Made by a program: the position numbers and the translations under genes | NCBI GenBank assembly: GCA_944321365.1 | Contig: CALULA010000009.1 | Span: 1-64,000 of the forward strand | From: an uncultured Paraprevotella sp. | GTDB taxonomy: Bacteria > Bacteroidota > Bacteroidia > Bacteroidales > Bacteroidaceae | DNA length: 64,000 nt | Reading direction: 5' to 3' | The notes under the pieces: model-generated | The model's input: only the letters and a program-made list of their open reading frames with translations | What the model was told of the DNA's origin: nothing | The model's database searches: none | Shown: positions 1 through 8,012 of the stretch, one piece after another | Layout: each line of letters begins with the position of its first letter | Position numbering within the stretch: the stretch's first letter is position 1

Positions 1-130
1 AACTCCCGTTTGTGTTCCGGAGGCGGGTTCTGTCGAGCAACCTACTTTATGGTAAAATTTCTCCGGACAGCAGTGAAATCGGTTTAGTCTCACACCCCTT
101 CCCCGCAGCATTTGCCGCATCGGAGGGACT
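1..130 (-). other. possible structured 5' leader of a gene lying left of the window
   Basis: Read on the minus strand, this stretch follows a good promoter match (135-142) and contains no open frame that I recognise. Its RNA could form a small hairpin GCGGC-AAAT-GCTGC (about 104-117), enclosed by CTCCG/CGGAG pairing, plus GTGA/TCAC pairing. It runs off the window, so the gene it leads cannot be seen. It may be an ordinary leader or a cis-regulatory RNA. I could not match it to a riboswitch class: it has GGGAA and GGTG words as in cobalamin riboswitches but lacks the rest of that consensus. Confidence 0.25.
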
Positions 131-134
131 GTAA

Positions 135-142
135 CAAAGGTA
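135..142 (-). promoter_or_regulatory. promoter -7 element, minus strand, for the gene left of the window
   Basis: The minus strand reads TACCTTTG here, matching the Bacteroidota -7 consensus TAnnTTTG. A TTTG (bases 163-166 on the opposite strand) lies 20 nt upstream, matching the -33 element. Transcription would start near 128 and leave the window leftwards. Confidence 0.55.
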
Positions 143-254
143 ATACAAAAACTTATCAAATACAAACTCCGGCAAATTATTTTCCTTTTATTATATTTTG
201 AAGCACATCATTCATTTTCCGCCCGCTGAACATACACCTTTTTTGTTTTTTATG

Positions 255-262
255 TACATTTG
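255..262 (+). promoter_or_regulatory. promoter -7 element for the nitroreductase gene
   Basis: TACATTTG matches TAnnTTTG and lies 26 nt before the ATG at 289. No clear TTG -33 box is visible at the expected distance. Confidence 0.5.
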
Positions 263-288
263 TTCACTCAACTCTAAAAACTACAGTC

Positions 289-798
289 ATGAACTTCAAG
301 GAACTCTGCCAGGCGCGCTACTCAGTACGTGCCTACCGACCGGACGCCATACCGGCCGAGAAACTGGAATACATCAAGGAATGCACACGGCTGGCCCCAT
401 CGGCCGTCAACCGACAGCCGTGGAAATTCATCCTCTGCACATCAGCGGAAGACCGCGCACGCCTGCAGCAATGCTACGACCGCGAATGGTTCCGCGAGGC
501 ACCGGCCTACATCCTGGTCTGCGAGAACCACGCCGAAGCCTGGACCCGACGCTACGATGACAAGAACCACGCCGACATCGACGTGGCCATCGCCATAGAG
601 CACCTCTGTCTGGCCGCCACCGAACAGGGACTGGGCACCTGCTGGGTGTGCAACTTCCGCGTGCAGCTGTGCCGCGAACTGTTCTCCCTGCCCGCAGAAT
701 GGGAACCGGCAGCCATCATCCCCATCGGCTATCCGGCCTCTGCCGACATCCCGGAAAAGAGCCGCAAGCCCATGACGGACATCTGGGTGGAACGCTGA
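289..798 (+). CDS. nitroreductase family protein
   Basis: A 169-residue protein of the FMN-dependent NfsB/FRP-type nitroreductase superfamily, which reduces nitro groups or quinones with NAD(P)H as a cytoplasmic homodimer. Visible family marks are the N-terminal phosphate-binding segment with Tyr-Ser-Val-Arg (about residues 11-14), the APSAVNRQPW stretch (about 37-46) that contacts FMN, the conserved helix with AATEQGLGTCWV, and the C-terminal IPIGYPA motif. The length is typical of the short clade common in gut Bacteroidales. It stands alone behind its own promoter and converges on the POT transporter gene; the space between holds a palindrome array. The physiological substrate cannot be told from sequence. 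Confidence 0.88.
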   Translation: MNFKELCQARYSVRAYRPDAIPAEKLEYIKECTRLAPSAVNRQPWKFILCTSAEDRARLQQCYDREWFREAPAYILVCENHAEAWTRRYDDKNHADIDVAIAIEHLCLAATEQGLGTCWVCNFRVQLCRELFSLPAEWEPAAIIPIGYPASADIPEKSRKPMTDIWVER

Positions 799-851
799 AA
801 CGCACAGCCGGACAAGACAGCCTGTCGGGAACGCTCCGGGACAACGCCCGG

Positions 852-939
852 AAAAGCCCTGCAGGAAACGGAAAGCCGTCTTGCGCAAGAACGGAATGAG
901 TCTTGCGCAAGACGGCTCTCTTTTGTGCGCACAAAAATC
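852..939. repeat. 22-nt-period palindrome array, locus A
   Basis: Palindromic cores TCTTGCGCAAGA, TCTTGCGCAAGA and TTTTGTGCGCACAAAA have their central GCGC at 883, 905 and 927, exactly 22 nt apart. A fourth palindrome, CCTGCAGG, is centred a further 22 nt upstream. The array lies between two convergent genes. Units two and three also pair with each other as a 17-bp perfect stem (874-890 with 901-917). Confidence 0.75.
874..917. terminator. probable bidirectional terminator built from two array units
   Basis: AGCCGTCTTGCGCAAGA (874-890) and its perfect reverse complement (901-917) enclose a 10-nt loop, followed on the plus strand by CTCTTTTG. It sits between the convergent nitroreductase and POT transporter genes, so it could end transcripts from both sides. 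The T-tract is short, so intrinsic termination is inferred. Confidence 0.5.
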
Positions 940-961
940 CGGGGCCGCGCACTGCCCGCAT

Positions 962-2626
962 TTATTTGGCCACCTGCTCCAGTTTTTTCATGATGGAGAA
1001 AATGAACAGGGCAGACAGCACGCAGAGCACGATGAGCACGCTCCACACAATCCACAAGTCAATGCCTCCCCACAGATAACCGATAATAGCCACCATATAG
1101 TTGCCGATGGCCGTCGCCACGAACCAGCCGCCCATCATCATGCCCTTATACTTGGGCGGAGCCACCTTCGACACGAACGAAATGCCCATCGGGGACAACA
1201 GCAGCTCGGCAAACGTCAGCACCAGATAAGTGGAGATGAGCAGATTGGGCGAAACAAGGTTCACCTCGGCTCCCTTCGACAGGGCATCGGGCGTAGGCAA
1301 CCCCACGGAGCCTAAAGCCATAATGGCAAAACCGCAGGCAGCAATAAGCATGCCCAGACCAATCTTACGCGGAGCCGACGGCTCCTTGCCCCTCCGGGCC
1401 AACGCCCCGAATATAGCCAGCGACACCGGCGTCAGGGCCACCACAAAGAACGGATTGAACTGCTGGAAAATCTGGGGCAGAATCTCCACCGTATCTTCAC
1501 GGTTGGCATACTGCGCACCGAGAGCCACGACAATCACGGCACTGCAGATGCCCGCCACGGTCTTTCCACGTTTCGTATGACTCTGGAATACAGCGAACAG
1601 CGCATAAACCAGCACAGCCAGCAAGAACAGATTGACCACATTGAACATCATGCCCAGCACACCCGAAGCCGACGCCTGTGTATAGTCGCGGGCAAAGAAC
1701 GTCAGCGTCAGACCGTTCTGATGAAAAGCCATCCAGAAGAAAAGCACCACGGCATACACCAGACACAACGCCACAATGCGCTGACGCGTCTCTGCCGGTG
1801 ACAGCTCCTCCACCGGCACATGTCCCTCAGACACCGTCTTGGCATTGTAGTCGGCATGCCTGAACGTTCTGCGGAAGCCATAATAAATCAGTATGGACAC
1901 AATGAGCGACACACAAGCCACGGCAAAGCCATAGTTGTAGGCCTCAGACAGTTTCTCGATATAGCTCTGGCAGAAAACCATCGTATCACCGGCAAAACCC
2001 TGCGCCTCCTTCAACGTCTCCAGCGATGCGGCAGACTGTGCCGTCATGCCCGCAGCATTGTCCATGTACTGATGGGCCAGAGCCGGAATCTGTGCATTAT
2101 ACGTAAAACCATATTTGCCCAGCACATAATTGGTCATCACCGTCGCCGCCGTCGGGGCAAAGAGCGCACCGATATTGATAGCCATGTAGAAAAGGCTGAA
2201 CGCCGTGTCCCGTTTGTTACGATATTCAGGCGCATCATACAGATTGCCCACCATCACCTGCAGATTGCCTTTGAACAATCCCGTTCCGCAGGCTATCAGT
2301 GCCAGCGCACCGAACATCATGACTTTCCCCGTCACATCGGCTCCCGTGGGAATGGCAAGCAGCAGATAGCCGAAAAACATGACGAAGACGCCCAGTGTCA
2401 CCATCTTGCCGAAACCGTACTTGTCGGCCAGTATGCCGCCGATGAACGGGACAAAATAAACCGCCGCCAGGAAAGTGGAGAAAATTGTAGAAGTCTCGCT
2501 CGCCGAATAACCGAACTTGGCTTGCAAGAACAACGTGAAAATGGCCAGCATCGTGTAGTAACCGAAACGCTCGCCTGTATTGGCCAGAGCCAATGCATAA
2601 AGACCTTTAGGTTGACCTTCGAACAT
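962..2626 (-). CDS. POT/PTR2-family proton-dependent oligopeptide transporter
   Basis: An inner-membrane major-facilitator protein of about 554 residues that imports di- and tripeptides with protons. The family signature is plain at the N terminus: ANTGERFGYYTM (the ExxERFxYY proton-coupling motif on helix 1), followed by about 14 hydrophobic helices. The loop between the two halves is long, as in bacterial POT proteins with two extra helices. I place the start at the ATG at 2626 (MFEGQPKG) because an upstream in-frame ATG at 2701 lies before the promoter at 2668-2675 and adds an unconserved, non-membrane extension. The gene is divergent from the SulP gene and appears monocistronic. Confidence 0.9.
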   Translation of the reverse strand: MFEGQPKGLYALALANTGERFGYYTMLAIFTLFLQAKFGYSASETSTIFSTFLAAVYFVPFIGGILADKYGFGKMVTLGVFVMFFGYLLLAIPTGADVTGKVMMFGALALIACGTGLFKGNLQVMVGNLYDAPEYRNKRDTAFSLFYMAINIGALFAPTAATVMTNYVLGKYGFTYNAQIPALAHQYMDNAAGMTAQSAASLETLKEAQGFAGDTMVFCQSYIEKLSEAYNYGFAVACVSLIVSILIYYGFRRTFRHADYNAKTVSEGHVPVEELSPAETRQRIVALCLVYAVVLFFWMAFHQNGLTLTFFARDYTQASASGVLGMMFNVVNLFLLAVLVYALFAVFQSHTKRGKTVAGICSAVIVVALGAQYANREDTVEILPQIFQQFNPFFVVALTPVSLAIFGALARRGKEPSAPRKIGLGMLIAACGFAIMALGSVGLPTPDALSKGAEVNLVSPNLLISTYLVLTFAELLLSPMGISFVSKVAPPKYKGMMMGGWFVATAIGNYMVAIIGYLWGGIDLWIVWSVLIVLCVLSALFIFSIMKKLEQVAK

Positions 2627-2667
2627 AATTCTGAATGTTTTTAATAATGAATAAACATGATAATCTG

Positions 2668-2675
2668 CAAAGATA
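2668..2675 (-). promoter_or_regulatory. promoter -7 element for the POT transporter gene
   Basis: The minus strand reads TATCTTTG, a perfect TAnnTTTG match, 41 nt before the chosen ATG at 2626. Its position inside the longest possible reading frame decides the shorter start. Confidence 0.55.
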
Positions 2676-2812
2676 ATATTAAAATTCCGCTTTACGGCCA
2701 TTCTCCGGGATTTGTATCGCCCACAAAATGCCGCCGGGGCATTTTACCCGTGCGCAAAGAAGAAAAAGAAACGTTTTTTAGTTTTTTATTAGATTCTGTG
2801 ACATAAAAGGGC

Positions 2813-2820
2813 TATCTTTG
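2813..2820 (+). promoter_or_regulatory. promoter -7 element for the SulP gene
   Basis: TATCTTTG matches TAnnTTTG and lies 46 nt before the ATG at 2867. The upstream region is T-rich without a clear TTG box. Confidence 0.55.
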
Positions 2821-2866
2821 CACCTCCAAAAAACAAATACAAGAAAACAGACACAACACTGCAGTC

Positions 2867-4561
2867 ATGAACAGATTCACATTCAAGCCCAAGCTCCTCC
2901 TTGATCTGAAGGGGTACAACCGGGAAAAGTTCAGTGCCGACGTCATGGCCGGCATCATCGTGGGCATCGTGGCCCTGCCACTGGCCATCGCTTTCGGCAT
3001 CGCTTCCGGCGTGACACCGGAAAAAGGCATCATCACAGCCGTCGTGGCCGGACTGGCCATCTCACTGTTCGGCGGCAGCCGCGTGCAGATCGGCGGACCC
3101 ACGGGCGCATTTATCGTCATCATCTACGGCATCATCCAGCAGTACGGCGAAACGGGGTTGCTCATCGCCACCACCCTGGCCGGCATCTTCCTCGTGCTGC
3201 TGGGCGTGTTCCACCTGGGCACCATCATCAAGTATATCCCCTATCCCATCGTGGTGGGCTTCACCAGCGGCATCGCCGTGACCATCTTCACCACGCAGAT
3301 CAAGGACCTGCTCGGCCTGTCCATCGCCAACGTGCCCGCCGACTTCATCGAGAAGTGGGTGACCTACGTCCGCCACATCGACACCATCGACTGGTGGTCC
3401 GCGGGAGTAGGCCTGCTCAGTGTAGCCATCATCGCACTCTCCTCCAGAATCACCCACAAGATACCCGGCTCGCTGCTCGCCATCGTGGTGATGACCGTGG
3501 GCGTATACCTGCTCAAGCAGTACGGACTGGCCACAGAGGTGGAGACCATAGGCGACCGCTTCAAGATACGTGCCGAACTGCCGGGCATGAACGTGCCCGA
3601 CCTGAACTGGGAGAGCATCAAGCAGCTCGTTTCGCCCGCCATCACCATCGCCGTACTGGGAGCCATCGAGTCGCTGCTCTCCGCCACCGTGGCCGACGGT
3701 GTCATCGGCGACCACCACGACTCAAACCAGGAACTGGTGGGACAGGGCATCGCCAACATCCTGTCGCCCATCTTCGGCGGCATACCGGCCACAGGAGCCA
3801 TCGCACGCACCATGACAAACATCAACAACGGCGGACGCACCCCCGTTTCGGGCATCATCCACGCCCTCGTGCTGCTGGCCATCTTCCTGCTGCTCATGCC
3901 GCTGGCGCAGTATATCCCCATGGCCTGCCTGGCCGGCGTGCTGGTCATCGTGAGCTACAACATGAGCGGCTGGCGCACGTTCCGCGAACTGCTGAACAAT
4001 CCCAAGGCTGATGTGTCGGTGCTGTTCATCACTTTCTTCCTCACCATGATATTCGACCTGACGGTGGCTATTGAATTCGGACTGGTGCTGGCCTGCCTGC
4101 TGTTCATCAAGCGAGTGATGGAAACCACGGAGGTCAACCTGTTCAAGGACGAGATTGTCCCGACCGATGCCGACGGTACGGCACTGGCCGAGGAACATCT
4201 GACCATTCCGGAACACACGGAAGTGTACGAAATCAACGGCCCTTACTTCTTCGGCATCGCCAACCGCTTTGAGGAGGTGGTGCTGCAGACCAACGAACGC
4301 CCCAAGGTGCGCATCATCCGCATGCGCAAGGTGCCGTTCATTGACTCCACGGGCATACACAACCTGACCAACCTGTGCGAGATGAGTCACCGCGAAGGAG
4401 TACACATCATCCTGTCCGGTGTCAATCCAAAGGTACACGAAGCCCTGAAACGGAGCGGATTCTACGATCTGTTGGGCAAACGGAACATCTGCGACAACAT
4501 ACACGCCGCACTGGACGTGGCGCAGCATTACCTGCACACGCCAGCGGGCGGACATGAATAA
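2867..4561 (+). CDS. SulP-family anion transporter with C-terminal STAS domain
   Basis: A 564-residue inner-membrane transporter of the SLC26/SulP family, whose bacterial members carry sulfate, bicarbonate or dicarboxylates. The N-terminal 400 residues are a run of hydrophobic helices that includes the family signature region GGSRVQIGGPTGAF (about residues 68-81). The C-terminal part (about 440-550) is a STAS domain with its diagnostic FIDSTGIHNL segment, which in anti-sigma antagonists carries the phosphorylated Ser. Many marine and gut SulP proteins of this type (BicA-like) take up bicarbonate with sodium, but the substrate cannot be read here. No carbonic anhydrase or sulfate-assimilation gene adjoins. 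It ends at a strong bidirectional terminator shared with the peroxiredoxin gene. Confidence 0.9.
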   Translation: MNRFTFKPKLLLDLKGYNREKFSADVMAGIIVGIVALPLAIAFGIASGVTPEKGIITAVVAGLAISLFGGSRVQIGGPTGAFIVIIYGIIQQYGETGLLIATTLAGIFLVLLGVFHLGTIIKYIPYPIVVGFTSGIAVTIFTTQIKDLLGLSIANVPADFIEKWVTYVRHIDTIDWWSAGVGLLSVAIIALSSRITHKIPGSLLAIVVMTVGVYLLKQYGLATEVETIGDRFKIRAELPGMNVPDLNWESIKQLVSPAITIAVLGAIESLLSATVADGVIGDHHDSNQELVGQGIANILSPIFGGIPATGAIARTMTNINNGGRTPVSGIIHALVLLAIFLLLMPLAQYIPMACLAGVLVIVSYNMSGWRTFRELLNNPKADVSVLFITFFLTMIFDLTVAIEFGLVLACLLFIKRVMETTEVNLFKDEIVPTDADGTALAEEHLTIPEHTEVYEINGPYFFGIANRFEEVVLQTNERPKVRIIRMRKVPFIDSTGIHNLTNLCEMSHREGVHIILSGVNPKVHEALKRSGFYDLLGKRNICDNIHAALDVAQHYLHTPAGGHE

Positions 4562-4574
4562 GAGGAAAAAACGG

Positions 4575-4616
4575 TATGCCCCGTAAGTGTGTCTGACGCA
4601 ACACTTACGGGGCATA
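4575..4616. terminator. bidirectional terminator between SulP and peroxiredoxin genes
   Basis: A perfect 16-bp inverted repeat (TATGCCCCGTAAGTGT at 4575-4590 and its complement at 4601-4616) encloses a 10-nt loop, placed between two convergent genes. Confidence 0.7.
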
Positions 4617-4641
4617 TTACATTTCCGGAACGCCCGCCGGA

Positions 4642-5094
4642 CTACAGTGCCAGCAGCTGTTCGCCGTGAGTTTTCGTCTTAATCTCTTTCGGAAGGAATA
4701 TCTTCTCTATCACACCGTTCTCATCGATGACGAAAGTGGTGCGGAACGTCCCCATATACTTACGTCCGTACATGCTCTTCTCGCCCCACACGCCCATCTC
4801 GCTCACCAGCTTCTTGTCCGTGTCGGCAATCAGCGTGAAAGGCAGTTCATGCTTGGCAATGAACTTCTTGTGAGATTCCGCGCCGTCCACACTGACACCC
4901 ACCACCTCATAGCCTTTCTCCTGCAAGGCCTGATAGTTGTCGCGCAGGCTGCATGCCTCGGCCGTGCAGCCCGACGTATTGTCCTTGGGATAAAAGTAAA
5001 GCACAAGTTTTCTCCCGCGGAAACGGCTCAAAAGCACCTGCCCGCCGTTCTCATCCATACCCAGCACCTCCGGTGCCTTGTCTCCTACATTCAT
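4642..5094 (-). CDS. bcp: thioredoxin-dependent thiol peroxidase (peroxiredoxin Q/BCP)
   Basis: A 150-residue cytoplasmic peroxiredoxin of the BCP/PrxQ class that reduces hydrogen peroxide and organic hydroperoxides using thioredoxin. The peroxidatic Cys43 lies in DNTSGCTAEAC and a second Cys at 48 gives the intramolecular pair spaced by four residues typical of PrxQ. The preceding FYPKD and the later conserved Arg in GTFRTTFVID are also family residues. It lies 41 nt downstream of the DUF2461 gene on the same strand and probably shares its promoter. Confidence 0.93.
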   Translation of the reverse strand: MNVGDKAPEVLGMDENGGQVLLSRFRGRKLVLYFYPKDNTSGCTAEACSLRDNYQALQEKGYEVVGVSVDGAESHKKFIAKHELPFTLIADTDKKLVSEMGVWGEKSMYGRKYMGTFRTTFVIDENGVIEKIFLPKEIKTKTHGEQLLAL

Positions 5095-5135
5095 CGTCTC
5101 TTCTTTTTCAGGTTATACATTCATGTTGTCATCGC

Positions 5136-5816
5136 TCACGACAGACCCTCACACTCGTCTATCGTATAATTGATAAAATCGTTGAAAGGCTTCATCAGCC
5201 TGAACACTCCGGCTGTCTGCTCCAGCCAGTCTTCACGGCGGAAAAAATCGTCCGCCACGTAATGGCACACCGAATAATCCTTCGGACGCAGATAATCGGG
5301 ATAAGGAAAATCCTTGGGAAAGCCTTTGGGCAGAGTTTTCAGGCGGGTCTCCCCGATCACCGGAAAGGTTCTCCGGAACTCATCTGCCTCGACAATGGAG
5401 CGGAACTCCCCGATTTCGTCGACAATGGCCTGGCGCACAGCCTTCAATATAGGCGCGGGCAGACACCACGAGCCGCCGGCCAGCATGCAGGCTCCGGGCT
5501 GCAAATGGAAATAATAACCGCTATGCCACGACTTCTTTCCGCAGGCATTGACATAGGCACCGAAATGACGCTTGTAGGGCGACTTGTCCGGCGAGAAGCG
5601 CGTGTCGCGATAAAAGCGGTAAGTGCAGTCCTTCACCGACAGGTGTGCCACACTGCTGTCGAAAACCGACAGGCGAAGAATCAGCTCCTGCACCATTTCC
5701 TCGAAACCGGCTCTCGCCTCGTCATAGCGGTCCTTGTTGGCGGCAAACCACTCCCGGTCGTTATGAGCCGCCACATCTTTCAGAAAACTGAATATACAAT
5801 CTATCTTACTTTCCAT
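5136..5816 (-). CDS. DUF2461 domain-containing protein
   Basis: A 226-residue protein matching the DUF2461 family (TIGR02453-type), widespread in Bacteroidota and of unknown function. Visible marks are the N-terminal segment with HNDREWFAANKDRYDEAR, the middle YRFYRDTRFSPDKSPYKRHFGA stretch (about residues 65-86) and the GYYFHLQPGACMLAGGSW segment that follows. No signal peptide or membrane helix is seen. It is the first gene of a likely two-gene unit with bcp, behind a promoter at 5841-5848; upstream lies the long palindrome-array region. Confidence 0.88.
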   Translation of the reverse strand: MESKIDCIFSFLKDVAAHNDREWFAANKDRYDEARAGFEEMVQELILRLSVFDSSVAHLSVKDCTYRFYRDTRFSPDKSPYKRHFGAYVNACGKKSWHSGYYFHLQPGACMLAGGSWCLPAPILKAVRQAIVDEIGEFRSIVEADEFRRTFPVIGETRLKTLPKGFPKDFPYPDYLRPKDYSVCHYVADDFFRREDWLEQTAGVFRLMKPFNDFINYTIDECEGLS

Positions 5817-5840
5817 CGTTTTCCTCCTTCATCCGGAGGG

Positions 5841-5848
5841 CAAAGTTA
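5841..5848 (-). promoter_or_regulatory. promoter for DUF2461-bcp
   Basis: The minus strand reads TAACTTTG (TAnnTTTG), with a TTG (bases 5869-5871) exactly 20 nt upstream. The start codon follows 25 nt downstream of the element. Confidence 0.6.
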
Positions 5849-6454
5849 ACACAATGCAGTCAAAAAAGCAACCGTCCGCACCCAGCAAACGGCACTACGC
5901 ACATGTTTTTTCAGCAACGCTCCGCCGGACAGCATGCCTCACGCCCGTGAAAAGCAGACCCGCCGTTGCGGCACAACGGCCTGAAAAGCACGAAGAGGCG
6001 GGCAAGCGATGAGGAAACAAGGCGTGAGTGTCCGCCGGACTGCCCGCAAGACAACCGCAGCGGCTCACGGAAAAAAACGCGACAGACAAGAGGAGAAGAT
6101 GAGGCGGACGCGGAAAAAAGACGCGGCGGACAAGGAAAAAAGATATGGCAGACGTGATGAAAAAGTCCGGCAGTGCGGAGAAAATCTCTATCTTTAGCCT
6201 AAAGATATATATCTCCAGCCTAAAGATACATATCTCTAAGCTGAAGATATGTATCTCTAACTTAGAGATAGACTTTCCTTGAAGCCAAACGGGAATTTCA
6301 CTGAGGGTCTGCTACAGTCTCACTGAAGGAAGAGGGCGGTTCTTTATCAGAGGGAAAGAGTTTCTGCCTGCGGTCATCCGCAACCGGTGGCCCGCAAAGT
6401 GCCGGACTGCCGTGCCCGTCACCCGCACCGGTTTTCCGAAAAATCAAGGGCCTG
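5849..6454. other. long intergenic region with periodic repeats, no gene seen
   Basis: About 600 bases between the ProX-type gene (ending at 6455) and the promoter of the DUF2461 gene. Short open frames here have no recognisable protein features. The left part has inverted repeats such as CCGTTG...CAACGG (5963-5979) and GTCCGCCGGAC (6030-6040); the middle and right hold the periodic array described separately. Confidence 0.6.
6061..6326. repeat. 21-22-nt-period array, TATCTTTAG-type, locus F
   Basis: The core is four palindromes of 19 nt starting at 6189, 6210, 6231 and 6252, exactly 21 nt apart: TATCTTTAGCCTAAAGATA, TATCTCCAGCCTAAAGATA, TATCTCTAAGCTGAAGATA and TATCTCTAACTTAGAGATA. Before them, five consecutive 22-nt units begin at 6061, 6083, 6105, 6127 and 6149, most of the form CRGAC-n-GGAAAAAAGA-n-GG. 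After them, TCACTGA recurs at 6298 and 6320 (22 nt). No coding function is seen. Confidence 0.7.
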
Positions 6455-6946
6455 TCAGAAGCTCACCGCGTGCACCTCACAACCATAACGTCTCAGCAAT
6501 CCGGCCAGATCTGCCGTGCGCAGCCACACCGTCGCCGTATTGTCATTGGGATGAATGCCTATCAGAGCGGGAGGCTCCATGAAATCTTCGTCCAGAAAGA
6601 GGGGCACGCACAGGGCCGCACTGCCGTTCAGCAAGCCGAACGGACTGACGCAGCCGGGCTTGAGTCCCAACACCGAGCGCAGTTCGGGCGCATCGGCCAG
6701 GCTCAACGGGCGGGTGCCGTGCGCACGGCGGAAAGCTTTCAGGTCCACCCGCTTGCCTGCCCTGACCGTGATGAGGTAATAATGCTGCCGCTTGTCGTCA
6801 CGCACGAACAGATTTTTGGCCAAAGCGTCCGGGTGAGGAAGGTTCACCCTTGCCAGATCCCGCATGTCATACACCGGGCCGTGCTCCGTCACTTCATAGG
6901 GCACGCCCAGAGCCTTCAGGCAATCATATATATCTTGCTTTTCCAT
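6455..6946 (-). CDS. prolyl-tRNA deacylase ProX-type (YbaK/EbsC domain)
   Basis: A protein of about 163 residues made of a single YbaK/aminoacyl-tRNA-deacylase domain, most like free-standing ProX (PrdX), which hydrolyses Ala-tRNA(Pro) in trans to correct prolyl-tRNA synthetase errors in the cytoplasm. Visible family marks are the N-terminal YEVTEHGPVYDM segment, ALAKNLFVRDDKRQHYYL with its conserved Lys, LGLKPGCVSPFGLLN and IGIHPNDNTATVWL. The start is set at the ATG at 6946 because longer in-frame starts (6952, 7060) lie at or before the promoter at 6969-6976 or add unconserved residues. It is divergent from the double-GNAT gene. Confidence 0.88.
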   Translation of the reverse strand: MEKQDIYDCLKALGVPYEVTEHGPVYDMRDLARVNLPHPDALAKNLFVRDDKRQHYYLITVRAGKRVDLKAFRRAHGTRPLSLADAPELRSVLGLKPGCVSPFGLLNGSAALCVPLFLDEDFMEPPALIGIHPNDNTATVWLRTADLAGLLRRYGCEVHAVSF

Positions 6947-6968
6947 ATCCATTGCGTTTTTACGCCCG

Positions 6969-6976
6969 CAAAGGTA
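6969..6976 (-). promoter_or_regulatory. promoter -7 element for the ProX-type gene
   Basis: The minus strand reads TACCTTTG (TAnnTTTG), 22 nt before the ATG at 6946. No clear TTG box lies upstream. Confidence 0.5.
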
Positions 6977-7019
6977 CGACATTCCTGCGCCCTGCCTTGC
7001 ATGCCGCTGTATTTTTGCA

Positions 7020-7027
7020 TAATTTTG
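7020..7027 (+). promoter_or_regulatory. promoter for the double-GNAT gene
   Basis: TAATTTTG matches TAnnTTTG and has a TTG (6997-6999) exactly 20 nt upstream. A second match, TATTTTTG, sits at 7010-7017. The gene starts at 7077. Confidence 0.55.
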
Positions 7028-7076
7028 CGGCATCGCGCGGCGGCAAGGCCCGCCTTTCAACTAACATCACTCACCC

Positions 7077-7985
7077 ATGGACATCCAAATCGTCAGCAAG
7101 AACAAGAAAGACTATCTCCCCCTGCTGCTCCTGGGAGACGAACAGGAATCAATGATCGACCGCTATCTGGACCGCGGCGAGCTGTTCGTCATGCACGGAC
7201 AGGACCGCCGCCCGGCGGCTGTGGCCGTTGTCACCCGCGAGGGGGCAGGGCTATATGAACTGAAGAACCTTGCCGTGGCCACAGACCTGCAACGGAAGGG
7301 GCTCGGCAGGAGTATGGTGGATTACCTCTGTCAGCACTACCGCCCCGTGTGCCACACCCTGCTGGTCGGCACGGGCGAGACTCCATCCACTCTCGCTTTC
7401 TACCGCAGCTGCGGGTTCACTTATTCGCATACCGTACGCGACTTCTTTACCCGCCACTACGACCATCCCATCTGGGAGGACGGCCGGCTGCTGACCGACA
7501 TGATTTACCTGCAAAAAGCCCTGTCGCCCGTCATCCTGCTGGCCCGCGAGCACCGCACGGACGACCTCACCGCCGCCCTGCATGGCGTGTGGGAAGCTGC
7601 CGTTCGCGCCACCCACCACTTCCTCACCGAGGAGGACATCCGGCGGCTCGCGCCGTATGCGGAAAGTGCCCTGCGCTCCGTCGGCGGCCTGCTCGTGGCC
7701 TACGTCCAGGGGGAGCCTGTGGCGTTCCTCGGCTTCCAGGAGCAGAAAATAGAGATGCTCTTTGTCCGTCCCGATCATTCCGGCCAGGGATGGGGCAGCC
7801 GTCTGGTCCGCACGGCCATCGGCACCCACCGCGCCACGCTGGTGGACGTCAACGAGCAGAACCCCGCTGCCCTGGCTTTCTACCGCAGGATGGGCTTCGA
7901 GGTGTTCCGCCGCGACGAACACGATGACCAAGGCAACCCCTTTCCCATTCTGCGGATGAAGTTGCGGGAGGAAGCGCATGGCTGA
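7077..7985 (+). CDS. fusion of two GNAT N-acetyltransferase domains
   Basis: A 302-residue cytoplasmic protein with two complete GNAT acetyl-CoA-dependent acetyltransferase domains. The first (about 1-150) has the acetyl-CoA-binding QRKGLG loop at 72-77 and the TPSTLAFYRSCGF motif, and resembles YvbK-like GNATs. The second (about 155-302) has HSGQGWGSRL near 232-241 and NPAALAFYRRMGFEV, and resembles YjaB-like GNATs. Both binding loops look intact, so both halves may be active. Substrates are unknown. The gene has its own promoter and ends at a strong terminator shared with the acyl-CoA dehydrogenase operon. Confidence 0.88.
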   Translation: MDIQIVSKNKKDYLPLLLLGDEQESMIDRYLDRGELFVMHGQDRRPAAVAVVTREGAGLYELKNLAVATDLQRKGLGRSMVDYLCQHYRPVCHTLLVGTGETPSTLAFYRSCGFTYSHTVRDFFTRHYDHPIWEDGRLLTDMIYLQKALSPVILLAREHRTDDLTAALHGVWEAAVRATHHFLTEEDIRRLAPYAESALRSVGGLLVAYVQGEPVAFLGFQEQKIEMLFVRPDHSGQGWGSRLVRTAIGTHRATLVDVNEQNPAALAFYRRMGFEVFRRDEHDDQGNPFPILRMKLREEAHG

Positions 7986-8012
7986 ACGGCCATCTGCTCC
8001 CGGCAAGATACA

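Noticed and set aside
1..130. A cobalamin riboswitch at the left edge
   Set aside because: GGGAA and GGTG words are present, but the conserved CCGCCACUGU box and the final pairing segment are missing.
6061..6326. A CRISPR array
   Set aside because: Units are 21-22 nt with no unique spacers of 26-40 nt, repeats are not identical, and no cas gene is near.
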